DNA of 58,449 nt, from assembly GCA_012518025.1 (NCBI GenBank), contig JAAYTP010000052.1, positions 1-58,449 of the forward strand. Direction: 5' to 3'. The stretch is from Clostridiaceae bacterium. GTDB taxonomy: Bacteria > Bacillota > Clostridia > DSM-8532. How positions within the stretch are numbered: the first letter of the stretch is position 1; every line of letters starts with the position of its first letter. The translations under genes were made by a program, and so were the position numbers. The notes beneath the pieces were generated by a model, which ran no database searches, was not told the origin of the DNA, and saw nothing but the letters and a program-made list of their open reading frames with translations. Of the stretch, positions 43,173 through 52,370 are shown piece by piece.

Positions 43173-44729
43173 ATGGTGTTGCCTATGAGAAAGACTGTCC
43201 AAAAAATCGAAAACCTTCTGGATGAAGCCAGAAGCCAGATCAACACCGATCCTTCCCTTTCCCGCCAAAAGGCCACTGAGGCGTTGAGCCTTTCTGAGGC
43301 ATGCCAGTATATGGAAGGTAGGTTCGAAAGCCTCTTTACTCTGGGGAGAGTTTTTAATCTCTACAACCAGAGTTCCGAATCCATCGGGATCTTTGAAAAA
43401 TGCTGCAAGACAGCCGAAGCCATGGGTGATCCCGAACGCAAGGCCATGGCGGTGAATGCTCTGGGGGTTACCTATGACAATATGCTGGTTCACTCAAAAG
43501 CTCTGGAATGTTTTCTTGAAGCCCTGGACACCGCAAGAAAGCATAAGTTCCAGCAGCTTGAAAGCAAGATTCTCAACAATGTGGCCTCGGTTTTCTCATA
43601 CCTGAAGGAATATGAAACAGCCCTGTCCTATTTGCTTGAAGCCTACAAGAAGACACTGGGTACAGGAGAGTCCATAGCTGTCTATTTACGTAATATAGCA
43701 AATATCTATCTGGAGATGGGCGACTTTGACAAGTGCTATGAGTACAGCATACTGGCTCGTAATGCAGCCTGGCGTGAAAATGATGGTGAACAGAGGGGCG
43801 ACATTTATTTCTTTCTGGCGCTGGTATTTGCCAGGAGGAACAGGTTGCGCAGATCCTTCAGATATTTCAATCTCGGATTTGAACTGACCAGGCGAAATCA
43901 TTGTTTCCACTCCCATGCTGAGGGATGTTATGAACTTGCCAGGATTTTCTTTGAGCAGAAGCAATATGACAGTGCTCTCAAATACCTGGACAAGGCTCGT
44001 GAGCTGGCCTCTCAATATGGGTACAGTTTATTGCTCAAGGATACCCTTAAGCTCAGTGCCGAGATCTTTCAGATGACGGGAGACACCGAAAATGAGATCC
44101 GATCGCTGAGAGAATACGTTGCCATAAGTACCATGCTGGAATCCAGGGATGCGGACAAGAAAAAAAACTATGCGCAAATGCAGGTATCCCTGTTCAAAAT
44201 GCAAAAAGAGCGGGAGTATCTCAAGGCTCAGGTGTACAGGGATCCTCTTACGGGGTGTCTCAGCTACAGGGATTTTGAAGAGACGGTCCGGAAGTTCTTT
44301 GATCGTGCTGGTGGCCGCGTGGCCGTCATCTTCATGGATATGGACGATCTTAAGACCATCAACGACAGATATGGCCATGATGCCGGAGACCAGCTTATAA
44401 TCGAATTTGCTGAAACCATCAAGGAAGTATTGGGCGATTCTGGCCTGGTTTTCAGAAAGGGCGGGGACGAGTTTGTAGTAATCAAGCCCTTTGCAAACCG
44501 GGATGAACTGAAAATGTTTTATGGAACTCTTTTCGCCCGCCTGTCAAGGGTCAGGATCATCGGCAGGACGCTTACAAATATCAGTTGCAGCATGGGTATT
44601 GCCATAGCTCCGGACGACTCTGACCAGCCTGCGGAGCTTGTAAGGATGGCCGACAAGGCCATGTACCGCGCAAAGAAAAGTGGAAAAAGATGTTGCTGCT
44701 TTTATAGCGATATCCATATAAAATTATAG
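43173..44729 (+). CDS. TPR-repeat diguanylate cyclase (GGDEF)
   Basis: This cytosolic protein is predicted to make cyclic di-GMP. Residues 1-330 or so are tetratricopeptide-like helical repeats (NALGVTYDN, NNVASVFSYLKEYETALSYL and NIANIYLEMGDFDKCYEY). A coiled segment follows, then a GGDEF domain with an intact GGDEF signature at 430-434 and the DMDDLKTINDRYGHDAGD motif. No transmembrane segment or signal peptide is seen. The usual inhibitory RxxD site upstream of GGDEF is absent (GDSGLVFRK instead). The start is uncertain: GTG 43173, TTG 43176 and ATG 43185 all lack a clear RBS. Confidence 0.88.
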   Translation: MVLPMRKTVQKIENLLDEARSQINTDPSLSRQKATEALSLSEACQYMEGRFESLFTLGRVFNLYNQSSESIGIFEKCCKTAEAMGDPERKAMAVNALGVTYDNMLVHSKALECFLEALDTARKHKFQQLESKILNNVASVFSYLKEYETALSYLLEAYKKTLGTGESIAVYLRNIANIYLEMGDFDKCYEYSILARNAAWRENDGEQRGDIYFFLALVFARRNRLRRSFRYFNLGFELTRRNHCFHSHAEGCYELARIFFEQKQYDSALKYLDKARELASQYGYSLLLKDTLKLSAEIFQMTGDTENEIRSLREYVAISTMLESRDADKKKNYAQMQVSLFKMQKEREYLKAQVYRDPLTGCLSYRDFEETVRKFFDRAGGRVAVIFMDMDDLKTINDRYGHDAGDQLIIEFAETIKEVLGDSGLVFRKGGDEFVVIKPFANRDELKMFYGTLFARLSRVRIIGRTLTNISCSMGIAIAPDDSDQPAELVRMADKAMYRAKKSGKRCCCFYSDIHIKL

Positions 44730-44757
44730 GGGATACTTTAGTTGTTAAGGAGGATCT

Positions 44758-45600
44758 ATGCCAGGCGGTGAAACCCGGGCGCAGCTTCAGCGCATACGGC
44801 TAAAAAGGCCGAGAATCATTGAAATTCCGGGCATGAAGGATATTCCGGAACTGCTTCAGGGATATACCACACGTTTTGGAGGGGTAAGCCAGGCTCCTTA
44901 TGAGTCTTTGAACCTGAATTTTTATAAAGAGGATGATCCTTCACGGGTTATGGAGAATTTCCGATTGCTTTCGGAGGAGCTGGGGGTACCCCTTGAGGAT
45001 ATGGTCTTATCAAAGCAGGTTCATGGCAGCCGCATACTCAGGGTTTATAACGCCCACAGAGGCATGGGTATTGTCCGGGAACGATCCTATGATCCAGTGG
45101 ACGGTCTAACCACAGATATACCCGGCATTATGCTGGTTACCTACTACGCTGATTGCGTGCCCCTGTATTTTTATGATCCTGTGAGAAAAGCCATATGCTT
45201 GTCCCATTCAGGATGGAAGGGTACCCTTCTTGATATGGCCGGTGAATCGGTTAAGACCATGGAAGCTCACTACCATAGTCGTCCTGAGAATATCATGGTG
45301 AGCATTGGCCCCCATATCCGGGTCTGCTGTTTTGAGGTGGGAGAGGATGTGGCTGGTTTATTCTTTGAAAAATGGCCCTGGTCAGAGAAATTGGCGAAGA
45401 AGAGCCATGGGGACAAATGGTTCCTCAACCTGGAAGACATTGTCAGGAGAAACCTTTTAACCCACGGCATACGGGCAGAAAATATTTACGGTTGCCAAAT
45501 CTGCACCAAATGTGAACATGATGTGTTTTTCTCGCACCGGGGGAGCGGAGGAAATACCGGAACCGGAGCAGCTTTACTTATGATGAGGAGTATGGTATGA
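44758..45600 (+). CDS. pgeF: Laccase-domain protein PgeF (YlmD/YfiH family)
   Basis: This cytosolic family was first called polyphenol oxidase; members also remove L-Ser misincorporated at peptidoglycan precursors or act as purine nucleoside phosphorylases. Zinc ligands are visible as SKQVHGSR, YYADCVP and SHSGWKGT. It has 280 residues, near the usual length. AAGGAGG lies five bases before the ATG. The stop overlaps the next start as ATGA, so the following lipoprotein gene is translationally coupled. Confidence 0.9.
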   Translation: MPGGETRAQLQRIRLKRPRIIEIPGMKDIPELLQGYTTRFGGVSQAPYESLNLNFYKEDDPSRVMENFRLLSEELGVPLEDMVLSKQVHGSRILRVYNAHRGMGIVRERSYDPVDGLTTDIPGIMLVTYYADCVPLYFYDPVRKAICLSHSGWKGTLLDMAGESVKTMEAHYHSRPENIMVSIGPHIRVCCFEVGEDVAGLFFEKWPWSEKLAKKSHGDKWFLNLEDIVRRNLLTHGIRAENIYGCQICTKCEHDVFFSHRGSGGNTGTGAALLMMRSMV

Positions 45601-47135
45601 AAAAAACAGCCATTGTTGCTTTAATCTTTGTATTTCTTTTGGGTTTGGCAGGATGTGGCCAGCAGGTAATTAATCAGGAAGACTACAGCTATTATGCCGT
45701 GCGTGAAGAGATGCCTGTATTGACTCAGGACTCAGGCCCCGCCCAGGGCGGTCGCCTCAGATTATTCATGACAACGCCGGATTCCCTTAACCCAATCTAT
45801 ACCTTTAATCCATATATCAGTGATCTTTCACTCTTTGTATTTGATTCCCTGTTTGTGGCGGATGGTGAGAAAAGCTGCGTTAATTCTCTTGCAGAGTCCT
45901 GGCAGCTCAGTGAAGACGGTATGACTTTGGACATCAGGCTTCGTGATGGGGTAAAATATCATGACGGTTCGGAGTTTTCCGCAAAGGATGTTGCCTTTAC
46001 CATTGAAGCCATCCGGAATGCCGGGAGTAGGAGCCCATACAATGACTATATCAGGAATATTGACAGCGTCATGGTTCCCGACAGGCTGAATATTCGCATT
46101 ATTCTCAAGAAACCCGATCCCGACTATCTTTTAAAGCTGACCTTTCCCATCCTTCCTGGTCATGTGTTTGAAGACTGGCCCATTGATGGATATGATCCCG
46201 ACAAAAAGCTTATAGGAACGGGGGCATATAAATACGACTCCTTTAATGAGGGTGTGATATCCCTGTATCGAAATGATGACTGGTGGTATGCTTCGGTGCC
46301 GGATGGCCTTGACCACCCCATCTGGATAGACGGGATAGATTTCATAGTACATGACGGTGATTATGAGATGATGGCTGCTTTTCAGAAAAACATCATTGAT
46401 ATAGCAACAGTGAGCGGGAATAACATGGATTATTATTCCAACAGATCCGATATATTGTATAGCCAGTATGTGGGAAACCGATTTGAATATATTCTTATTT
46501 CCGCCACCGGGGCAGACGGAAGGAGAACGGAAAGTAGTGAATTCAGGGCAGCTCTTCTAAAGTACCTGGCCGGATATATAGACTTGAATCCACTGGAGAC
46601 CGGTATTCCGGCAGTTACCGAGGTGGACTTGGGCAGGGAAAAAGCAGGCAGGGAGGATACACTGGAAGCTCTTGAGCAAATGGGAATGACCTATGATGAG
46701 AAGAAGAATACTCTTTATTCATATCGCAACGGCGTTAAGACAGCCCTGACCCTTAGTGTTAAATACAACAGTCTGGATCTTGACAGGCAGATTACTGCCG
46801 AGTGGATTCAAGCCGCACTACAGGAGATAGGAATAAAGGTAGTTCTTGAAAACGCCAGTCAGGAAGATGAGATCAAGGCCGTGTCCAATGGAAGGTTCGA
46901 TATGATGATTCTTGGAAGCCGGATACCGCTTTATTCCAATCTTGAGGAGACCTTGGAACTTCTGAGCAGGGCTTTGGGTGTCGAAGGCCGGGAAGCTGTG
47001 ATCCTGCCCTTATATCGCAAACGCGAGGCTGTGCTCTATAGTATGGAAATAAGGGGTGTAAAGAATCCCTTTTGGAAGAATATATTCAATGGCTGGACCG
47101 AATGGTATATTGTTCAGTCCGAATCAGACAAGTGA
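45597..47135 (+). CDS. Oligopeptide-type ABC transporter substrate-binding lipoprotein
   Basis: This is an extracytoplasmic solute-binding protein of family 5 (peptide or nickel binding). The signal peptide ends in the lipobox LAGC at about residues 17-20. The mature part has the family pattern: GGRLRLFMTTPDSLNPI, LAESWQLSEDGMTLDIRLRDGVKYHDGSEFSAKDVAFTIE and GTGAYKYDSF. It has 512 residues, normal for the family. No permease or ATPase gene is nearby, so it is an orphan component or works with a distant transporter. Its ATGA overlap with pgeF suggests a cell-wall or peptide-recycling link, but that is only inference. Confidence 0.88.
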   Translation: MKKTAIVALIFVFLLGLAGCGQQVINQEDYSYYAVREEMPVLTQDSGPAQGGRLRLFMTTPDSLNPIYTFNPYISDLSLFVFDSLFVADGEKSCVNSLAESWQLSEDGMTLDIRLRDGVKYHDGSEFSAKDVAFTIEAIRNAGSRSPYNDYIRNIDSVMVPDRLNIRIILKKPDPDYLLKLTFPILPGHVFEDWPIDGYDPDKKLIGTGAYKYDSFNEGVISLYRNDDWWYASVPDGLDHPIWIDGIDFIVHDGDYEMMAAFQKNIIDIATVSGNNMDYYSNRSDILYSQYVGNRFEYILISATGADGRRTESSEFRAALLKYLAGYIDLNPLETGIPAVTEVDLGREKAGREDTLEALEQMGMTYDEKKNTLYSYRNGVKTALTLSVKYNSLDLDRQITAEWIQAALQEIGIKVVLENASQEDEIKAVSNGRFDMMILGSRIPLYSNLEETLELLSRALGVEGREAVILPLYRKREAVLYSMEIRGVKNPFWKNIFNGWTEWYIVQSESDK

Positions 47136-47151
47136 CTGCCTGAGGGATGTA

Positions 47152-47646
47152 ATGCGGGAAATCAGTATGCATGAAATCAGTTTCAGAAGTGTAAGCCCAC
47201 GGGATATGGATTCTTTGGAAAAGTGGTATTCCATGACCGATGAGCTGGGCTATGCCACAGGATTCAAGAGCCTGGAGGAGGAAAGGGAAAGGATAATGTC
47301 CCATCCCATGATTTCCATGATGATAATTCTCGGAGATGACCAGGCTGTGGGTTTTATATGCTGCGAATTACGGATTTTGGACGAAAGAAAAGTGGTTTGG
47401 ATACATATCATCATTGTTGATCCGGTCTTCCAGAACAGAGGTATAGGCACCTGGGCAGTCCGGAGGCTTTTGAACAATTTCGAATCCAGGGGTGCCTCTG
47501 TAGCGATGGCCTCGGTTTCCGAGGAGAATAAATGCGGTCTCAGGTTCTGGGAGAGCCTTGGTTTTGAACGTTTCCCCACCATGGAAAAAGCACTCAACAA
47601 CTCCGGAACAAGCGGTGTGGCCATCATGAAAAGAAATCTCACCTGA
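47152..47646 (+). CDS. GNAT-family N-acetyltransferase
   Basis: This acetyl-CoA-dependent acetyltransferase has an unknown acceptor. The 164-residue protein shows the acetyl-CoA loop as QNRGIGTWAVRRLL near residue 105, and the C-terminal NKCGLRFWESLGFERF motif typical of GNATs. I chose the ATG at 47152 with GAGGG five bases upstream. A longer frame from 47089 overlaps the lipoprotein gene in another frame. It follows the lipoprotein gene by 16 bases and precedes comEC by 59. Confidence 0.88.
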   Translation: MREISMHEISFRSVSPRDMDSLEKWYSMTDELGYATGFKSLEEERERIMSHPMISMMIILGDDQAVGFICCELRILDERKVVWIHIIIVDPVFQNRGIGTWAVRRLLNNFESRGASVAMASVSEENKCGLRFWESLGFERFPTMEKALNNSGTSGVAIMKRNLT

Positions 47647-47705
47647 ATAAAGGCTGAAAGCGGGAGCGACCCGCAAATATATAGCGATTCTGCGGAGTTG
47701 CCGCC

Positions 47706-50186
47706 ATGAAAAGACCATTGGCAGTATCAGCAGTTGCCCTGATTATTGGAATACTTGTTGCCGACAATGTACCCTCAATTGTTACAGGTTTATGTGCGGT
47801 ACTCTTCCTCTGCTTTGCCGCCTTGCTTGTTTATCGCAGGATCCCCGGCAGGTCCCCCTTCCTTCTGTTAGCGCTTCCATTGATGATGGCAGGTTTTTTG
47901 CTTCATTTTTTCAATATCCAGGCTGTTAATAACAGGTTCCTGCCTTGGCAGGGCCGCCAGGTGGTGATTGAAGGGGCAATTCATGATGAGCCTGTATTCT
48001 CTGATGGCAGGGTTATCTTCACCCTGTCGGTGGATACCATCGCCGTAGATGGAGAGGTAAGCCCAATTCGCAAGGGCAGGATCAAGGTAAGCGTTTACAG
48101 TGACAGTCCCCTGGAGGAATTGCAGTACGGGAGGATGGTGCAAATCAGAGCCGTAATGGAAATCCCGGCAGTGCAGCGCAACATCGGAGGATTTGACTAC
48201 AGGCGTTTTCTTGCGGCAAAAGGTATATCCGGGATATGCAGTATAAATTCGTCACAACTGAGAGTTCTGGAGGGTGACAGGGGCTTCTTTCTCAAATCTA
48301 CTGGTTATGCTGTGCGCAAAAACATATTGGATGCCCTGTATGGAAGCATGCCGGAACAGGAGGCCTCTGTGGTGGCCGGAATGCTCATAGGTTACACCCA
48401 GGAAATGCCCGAGAGCATGGAGGAGGCCTTCAGGAGGGCAGGGCTGTCCCACATAATGGCGGTATCCGGAGCCAACCTGGCCTTTCTATTGCTTCCCTTC
48501 ATCTGGCTGCTTAAACGAATTGGGCTTAATCCCAGATGGGCTTCGGTGGTTTCGCTGCCAGTAATGTTGATTTATGTCTTTGCTACTGGCATGGAAGCGT
48601 CGGTTATTCGCGCTGCCATCATGGCAGGCATTATGTTATTGGGCATGATTATCTGGCGGCAAACTGATTTCTTTTGTTCGATATCAGCTTCGGTCCTGCT
48701 GATCCTGCTCTCGAATACCTTTATGCTGTTCGATATCGGATTTATTCTTTCCCATAGTGCTGCCCTGTCCCTGGTGGTATTCTACAAACCTGTATTTGAA
48801 AAACTTCCTGTAAAAATGCCCAAGGTGATAAGGGATACCCTGGCAGGAACCTTCTCGGCGCAGCTAGGCGTGATCCCTGTCATAGCAGGAACCTTCAACA
48901 GTTTCTCGGTGGTATCCATCCTTGCCAATCTGGTTGTGGTTCCAGTAACAGGGATTTTGACAGCGCTGGCTGCTGTTCTGGCGGTTTTCTGGTTTGTGTT
49001 CCGTCCGATCTGCCATGTGCTGGGCTGGATTGTATCCTTATTAACCGGTATTGTTCTCACGGCAACTCAGACTGTTTCGTCCGTGCCCTGGGCGGAACTG
49101 GCTGTGGCCACCCCGAGCTTTTTGCTGACAGCCGGATATTATCTGATCCTGCTTATCATACGCTATGGTATACCCTGGATGGAGAGAAAGTTTCAGAAAC
49201 CGTGTCCCGTTGCCATGGATAGCTCCGGACATGCCAGCAGAAATGAAGTAGACGGAGGTGATACCGTCAAGGGCTTTAAGTCAGGAGGCAACGCAAAGAG
49301 ATGGGGCAGCTGGCTTATTGCATGTATGCTGGCTGTTTATGGAAGCCTGATCCTGCTGGACATGATCCCATCCGGGAAGCTTGAGATCTATTTTGCTGAT
49401 GTGGGGCAGGGGGATTGCAGTATTATTAAAACCCCGTCGGGTAAGAGCATCATCATTGATGGGGGAGGAAGCATCTACGATGACCATGATGGTTCCTATA
49501 CGGGAGAAATGATTGTGGTTCCGGTTCTTTACGACCTGAAAATCACCCGGATTGATGTGATGATTGCAACCCACGGTCATGCAGATCATATAAACGGGCT
49601 GAAGAGCGTCATGGACAAAATGGGAGTCAAACGACTGGTGATTGCCGACGCGGAAGACAGCGAAATGAATGAGCTGACCGATTATGCCCGCGATAAAGGT
49701 ATCCCTGTGGAGTTGGCAGATCAGGATGATATTATTTATTCGGAGGATGGCCTTGTGCTTACGGCCATCTATCCCCTTGAAGATAAAACACAAATGCCAA
49801 CTGGCAAAACAGCCAACGCCAATGAGCTCTCATTGGTGACAAGACTGGATTATGCAGGATTCAGTGCGATTTTTACAGGGGATATCGGATTTCCCTCCGA
49901 AAACCTGCTTCTGGGACAAAAGGCGTTGGATTGTGATCTCATAAAGGTTCCCCACCATGGTTCGAAATATTCATCAAGTGCTGAATTCATAAGGCAGGTA
50001 AGCCCCACCATAGCTGTTATAAGCGTGGGTAAAAACAGGTATGGGCATCCCAGTGAGGAGTCGATGAAGCGCTATGCATCAGCAGGTGCCAAGCTATACG
50101 AGACCATTAGTCATGGAGGTATAATGGTAAGGGTGGATTCCCGAAAACCTGGGCAAATGTCGGTATGGACTGTGATCAAAGAATAA
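47706..50186 (+). CDS. comEC: ComEC/Rec2 DNA uptake channel protein
   Basis: ComEC is a polytopic membrane protein that passes one DNA strand into the cell during transformation. N-terminal helices and an OB-like DUF4131 region (about 80-170) precede the Competence domain with many membrane segments (about 220-500). A C-terminal metallo-beta-lactamase-like domain has FADVGQGDCSII, THGHADHINGL and KVPHHGSKYSSS. It has 826 residues, a full-length protein. The start has GGAG eight bases upstream. No comEA is adjacent. Its 3' end overlaps that of the convergent agmatinase gene. Confidence 0.95.
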   Translation: MKRPLAVSAVALIIGILVADNVPSIVTGLCAVLFLCFAALLVYRRIPGRSPFLLLALPLMMAGFLLHFFNIQAVNNRFLPWQGRQVVIEGAIHDEPVFSDGRVIFTLSVDTIAVDGEVSPIRKGRIKVSVYSDSPLEELQYGRMVQIRAVMEIPAVQRNIGGFDYRRFLAAKGISGICSINSSQLRVLEGDRGFFLKSTGYAVRKNILDALYGSMPEQEASVVAGMLIGYTQEMPESMEEAFRRAGLSHIMAVSGANLAFLLLPFIWLLKRIGLNPRWASVVSLPVMLIYVFATGMEASVIRAAIMAGIMLLGMIIWRQTDFFCSISASVLLILLSNTFMLFDIGFILSHSAALSLVVFYKPVFEKLPVKMPKVIRDTLAGTFSAQLGVIPVIAGTFNSFSVVSILANLVVVPVTGILTALAAVLAVFWFVFRPICHVLGWIVSLLTGIVLTATQTVSSVPWAELAVATPSFLLTAGYYLILLIIRYGIPWMERKFQKPCPVAMDSSGHASRNEVDGGDTVKGFKSGGNAKRWGSWLIACMLAVYGSLILLDMIPSGKLEIYFADVGQGDCSIIKTPSGKSIIIDGGGSIYDDHDGSYTGEMIVVPVLYDLKITRIDVMIATHGHADHINGLKSVMDKMGVKRLVIADAEDSEMNELTDYARDKGIPVELADQDDIIYSEDGLVLTAIYPLEDKTQMPTGKTANANELSLVTRLDYAGFSAIFTGDIGFPSENLLLGQKALDCDLIKVPHHGSKYSSSAEFIRQVSPTIAVISVGKNRYGHPSEESMKRYASAGAKLYETISHGGIMVRVDSRKPGQMSVWTVIKE

Positions 50187-51021
50187 GAGCCAGTTCCCTC
50201 AGTAACTTGCAGGCGGCGGCGGTAGATACGCCGCTATGGTCGTAGTGGGGTGCCAGTTCTACCAGGTCAGCAGCCTTTATGTCCAATGGAGTGAGTTTGA
50301 TCAGGAAATCCAGGAGTTCCCGGAAGGTGACGCCGCCATGTTCGGGGGTGCCGGTGCCGGGAAAGACCGAGGGGTCCAGAACATCCAGGTCAATGGTGAG
50401 ATAAACCGGCCTGTTTCCTATTTCATCTATGGCCTTTTCAATTCCATCCAAAACAAAGGGAGTTAAACAGGTGTGTTGCCTGGCCCACTGGAACTCATAG
50501 CGTTCTCCCGAACGGATACCGTATTGCCATATCCGGTTGTCGCCGACCATTTCCCAAACCCGCCTCATGACTGTTGCATGGGATAGCCTGACTCCCAGAT
50601 AGTCATCCCTCAGATCTGTGTGGGCATCCAGATGGATGATGCATAGGTCGGGAAACGCTTCCAAAGCGGCTTCCACTGCGGGCAAGGTAACCAGATGCTC
50701 GCCTCCAAGCATGATGAATTTTTTCCGGTCTTCTATGATTCTTCTTGCGCAATCTCCGATTTCTTTAAGAGCCTGGTTGGTATCACCGAAGGGAAGATCC
50801 AGATCCCCCAGATCGTGTCCTTTGATTTCTGCCATATCCCGATACTGATAAGGGCTGTATGTCTCAATACCATAGGAATCATTGCGGATGGCGGGCGGAC
50901 CGAAGCGCGAACCCGGACGAAAGGAGGATGTGCCGTCAAAGGGGGCGCCGAACACAACCGTGTCGGCATCCTGGTAAGGACTGTTGAAGCCGAGGATTCT
51001 GAAATCCGAATTGATCTTCAT
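50176..51021 (-). CDS. speB: Agmatinase (ureohydrolase family)
   Basis: This is a manganese enzyme of the arginase family expected to split agmatine into putrescine and urea. Metal ligands appear as GGEH, the DAHTDLRD motif and the DLDVLDPS motif. The GAPFDGTSSFRPGSRFGP start is typical of agmatinases. I chose the ATG at 51021 (281 residues) with GAAGGAG eleven bases upstream; a frame start at 51078 adds 19 residues without an RBS. It stands alone, without speE or speA nearby. Its last 11 bases overlap comEC convergently. Confidence 0.88.
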   Translation of the reverse strand: MKINSDFRILGFNSPYQDADTVVFGAPFDGTSSFRPGSRFGPPAIRNDSYGIETYSPYQYRDMAEIKGHDLGDLDLPFGDTNQALKEIGDCARRIIEDRKKFIMLGGEHLVTLPAVEAALEAFPDLCIIHLDAHTDLRDDYLGVRLSHATVMRRVWEMVGDNRIWQYGIRSGERYEFQWARQHTCLTPFVLDGIEKAIDEIGNRPVYLTIDLDVLDPSVFPGTGTPEHGGVTFRELLDFLIKLTPLDIKAADLVELAPHYDHSGVSTAAACKLLRELALIL

Positions 51022-51166
51022 AGCCACTTTCGCTCCTTCACAGGGGATTCTTGTTATCTTCCATCCCATCCTATTCAATCTTGCTCATCCTGTCAACATT
51101 GAATCTGATGGGTCATCGCAAGCGTTTCGAGCAATCTCACATATGGTAAGACAGTGAACGGCTGGC

Positions 51167-51191
51167 CATGTGAAAATATAAGTTTCACATG
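51167..51191. promoter_or_regulatory. Perfect inverted repeat CATGTGAAA-N7-TTTCACATG
   Basis: A nine-base perfect inverted repeat lies in the 500-base gap between the divergent speB and thyA. No U-run follows on either strand, so an operator or a structured element is more likely than a terminator. No gene is seen between 51022 and 51518. Confidence 0.5.
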
Positions 51192-51238
51192 CTTTCAGGA
51201 ATCCCATAAAGCCCAGTCGCTGTGCTGCACAAAGAAGT

Positions 51239-51311
51239 GTCATTGCGAGCGGAACGCAGTGAAGCGCGGCAATCTCCGAAATTGCTTCGTCGCATTGCTC
51301 CTCGCAATAAC
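51239..51311. repeat. Dispersed imperfect palindromic repeat, copy C
   Basis: GTCATTGCGAGCGGAACGCAGTGAAGCGCGGCAATCTC is followed by GAAATTGCTTCGTCGC and GCTCCTCGCAATAACA. The arms are inverted copies, matching copies A and B. Confidence 0.8.
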
Positions 51312-51427
51312 ATACTTGAGGTGAGTGGTGACAGCCGCCCTTTTTCATTCTCGCAGAGAGTTTTAGGCGCCTTATCGCAATGTGCCCTAGTTTTACGTGA
51401 TCCCTTCTGCCTGATCTGTTATTTATA

Positions 51428-51456
51428 TTGTCGGTGTGGGAAGAATAGGGTAAAGT
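51428..51456 (+). promoter_or_regulatory. Possible promoter of thyA
   Basis: TTGTCG and TAAAGT are separated by 17 bases, about 60 bases before the gene. Confidence 0.4.
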
Positions 51457-51518
51457 ATTGTTAAAGGGATGAGCACAAAGCATATACTTAAAATATAACG
51501 AAAGGGCAGGTGTTAAGC

Positions 51519-52349
51519 ATGAGTCAGGCGGATCTTATCTTCATCGAAATGTGCAAGGATATTCTTGAGAACGGGTTTTCCGACGAAGGTTTTGAGGTAA
51601 GGCCCAGATGGCCGGATGGCACGCCAGCCCATACCATCAAGAAATCCTGTGTGGTCAACCGGTACGATCTTTCAGCCGAGTTTCCCATCCTGACCTTAAG
51701 GCCCACAAACCTGAAGAATGCCGTAGACGAGCTTCTTTGGATCTGGCAGAAAAAGTCCAACAATATCAAGGATCTCAACAGTCATATCTGGGATGCCTGG
51801 GCGGATGAAAATGGATCCATCGGAAAGGCATACGGCTACCAACTGGGTATCAGGCATCGCTATAAGGAAGGCGAGTTCGACCAGGTGGACAGGGTACTGT
51901 TTGATCTTAAGCGTAATCCCTACAGCAGGCGTATCATAACCAACATGTATAATCATGCCGACCTGATAGACATGAATCTATACCCCTGTGCCTACAGCGT
52001 GACCTTCAATGTCAGCGGAAGGAAGCTCAATGCCATCCTCAACCAGAGATCCCAGGACGTATTGGTGGCCAATAACTGGAATGTGGTTCAGTACGCTGTG
52101 CTTGTGCATATGTTTGCCCAGGTGAGCGGGCTGGAAGTGGGTGAATTGGTTCACGTCATCGCCGATGCCCATATCTACGACAGGCACATACCCCTGGTGA
52201 AAGAATTGATCAGCAGGGAGCCTCATCCGGCGCCTGAATTCATTATGAATTCTGATATCAAGGACTTCTATGCATTCGAGGTCTCCGATTTCAGTCTTGA
52301 GAACTATATTGCCGGACCTCAGATAAGAAATATTCCTGTTGCGGTTTGA
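51519..52349 (+). CDS. thyA: Thymidylate synthase (phi3T/Bacillus ThyA-like)
   Basis: ThyA methylates dUMP to dTMP using methylene-tetrahydrofolate. The catalytic Cys157 is in LYPCAYSV, where most family members have PCH. The phosphate-binding Arg and Asp motif is QRSQDVLV, and the dUMP-binding helix NNWNVVQYAVLVHMFAQ follows. It has 276 residues. Its layout (DGTPAHTIKKS, WIWQKKSNNIKDLN and IGKAYGYQLG) resembles the ThyA of Bacillus subtilis and phage phi3T more than E. coli ThyA. The start ATG at 51519 has AGGGCAGGTG upstream. folA follows after 21 bases. Confidence 0.92.
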   Translation: MSQADLIFIEMCKDILENGFSDEGFEVRPRWPDGTPAHTIKKSCVVNRYDLSAEFPILTLRPTNLKNAVDELLWIWQKKSNNIKDLNSHIWDAWADENGSIGKAYGYQLGIRHRYKEGEFDQVDRVLFDLKRNPYSRRIITNMYNHADLIDMNLYPCAYSVTFNVSGRKLNAILNQRSQDVLVANNWNVVQYAVLVHMFAQVSGLEVGELVHVIADAHIYDRHIPLVKELISREPHPAPEFIMNSDIKDFYAFEVSDFSLENYIAGPQIRNIPVAV

Positions 52350-52370
52350 TCTGATTTTTGGGAGGTTAAA

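Noticed and set aside
51222-51464. 80-codon frame SLRAERSEARQSPKLL over repeat copy C
   Set aside because: It is a translation of the dispersed palindromic repeat, a common false gene.
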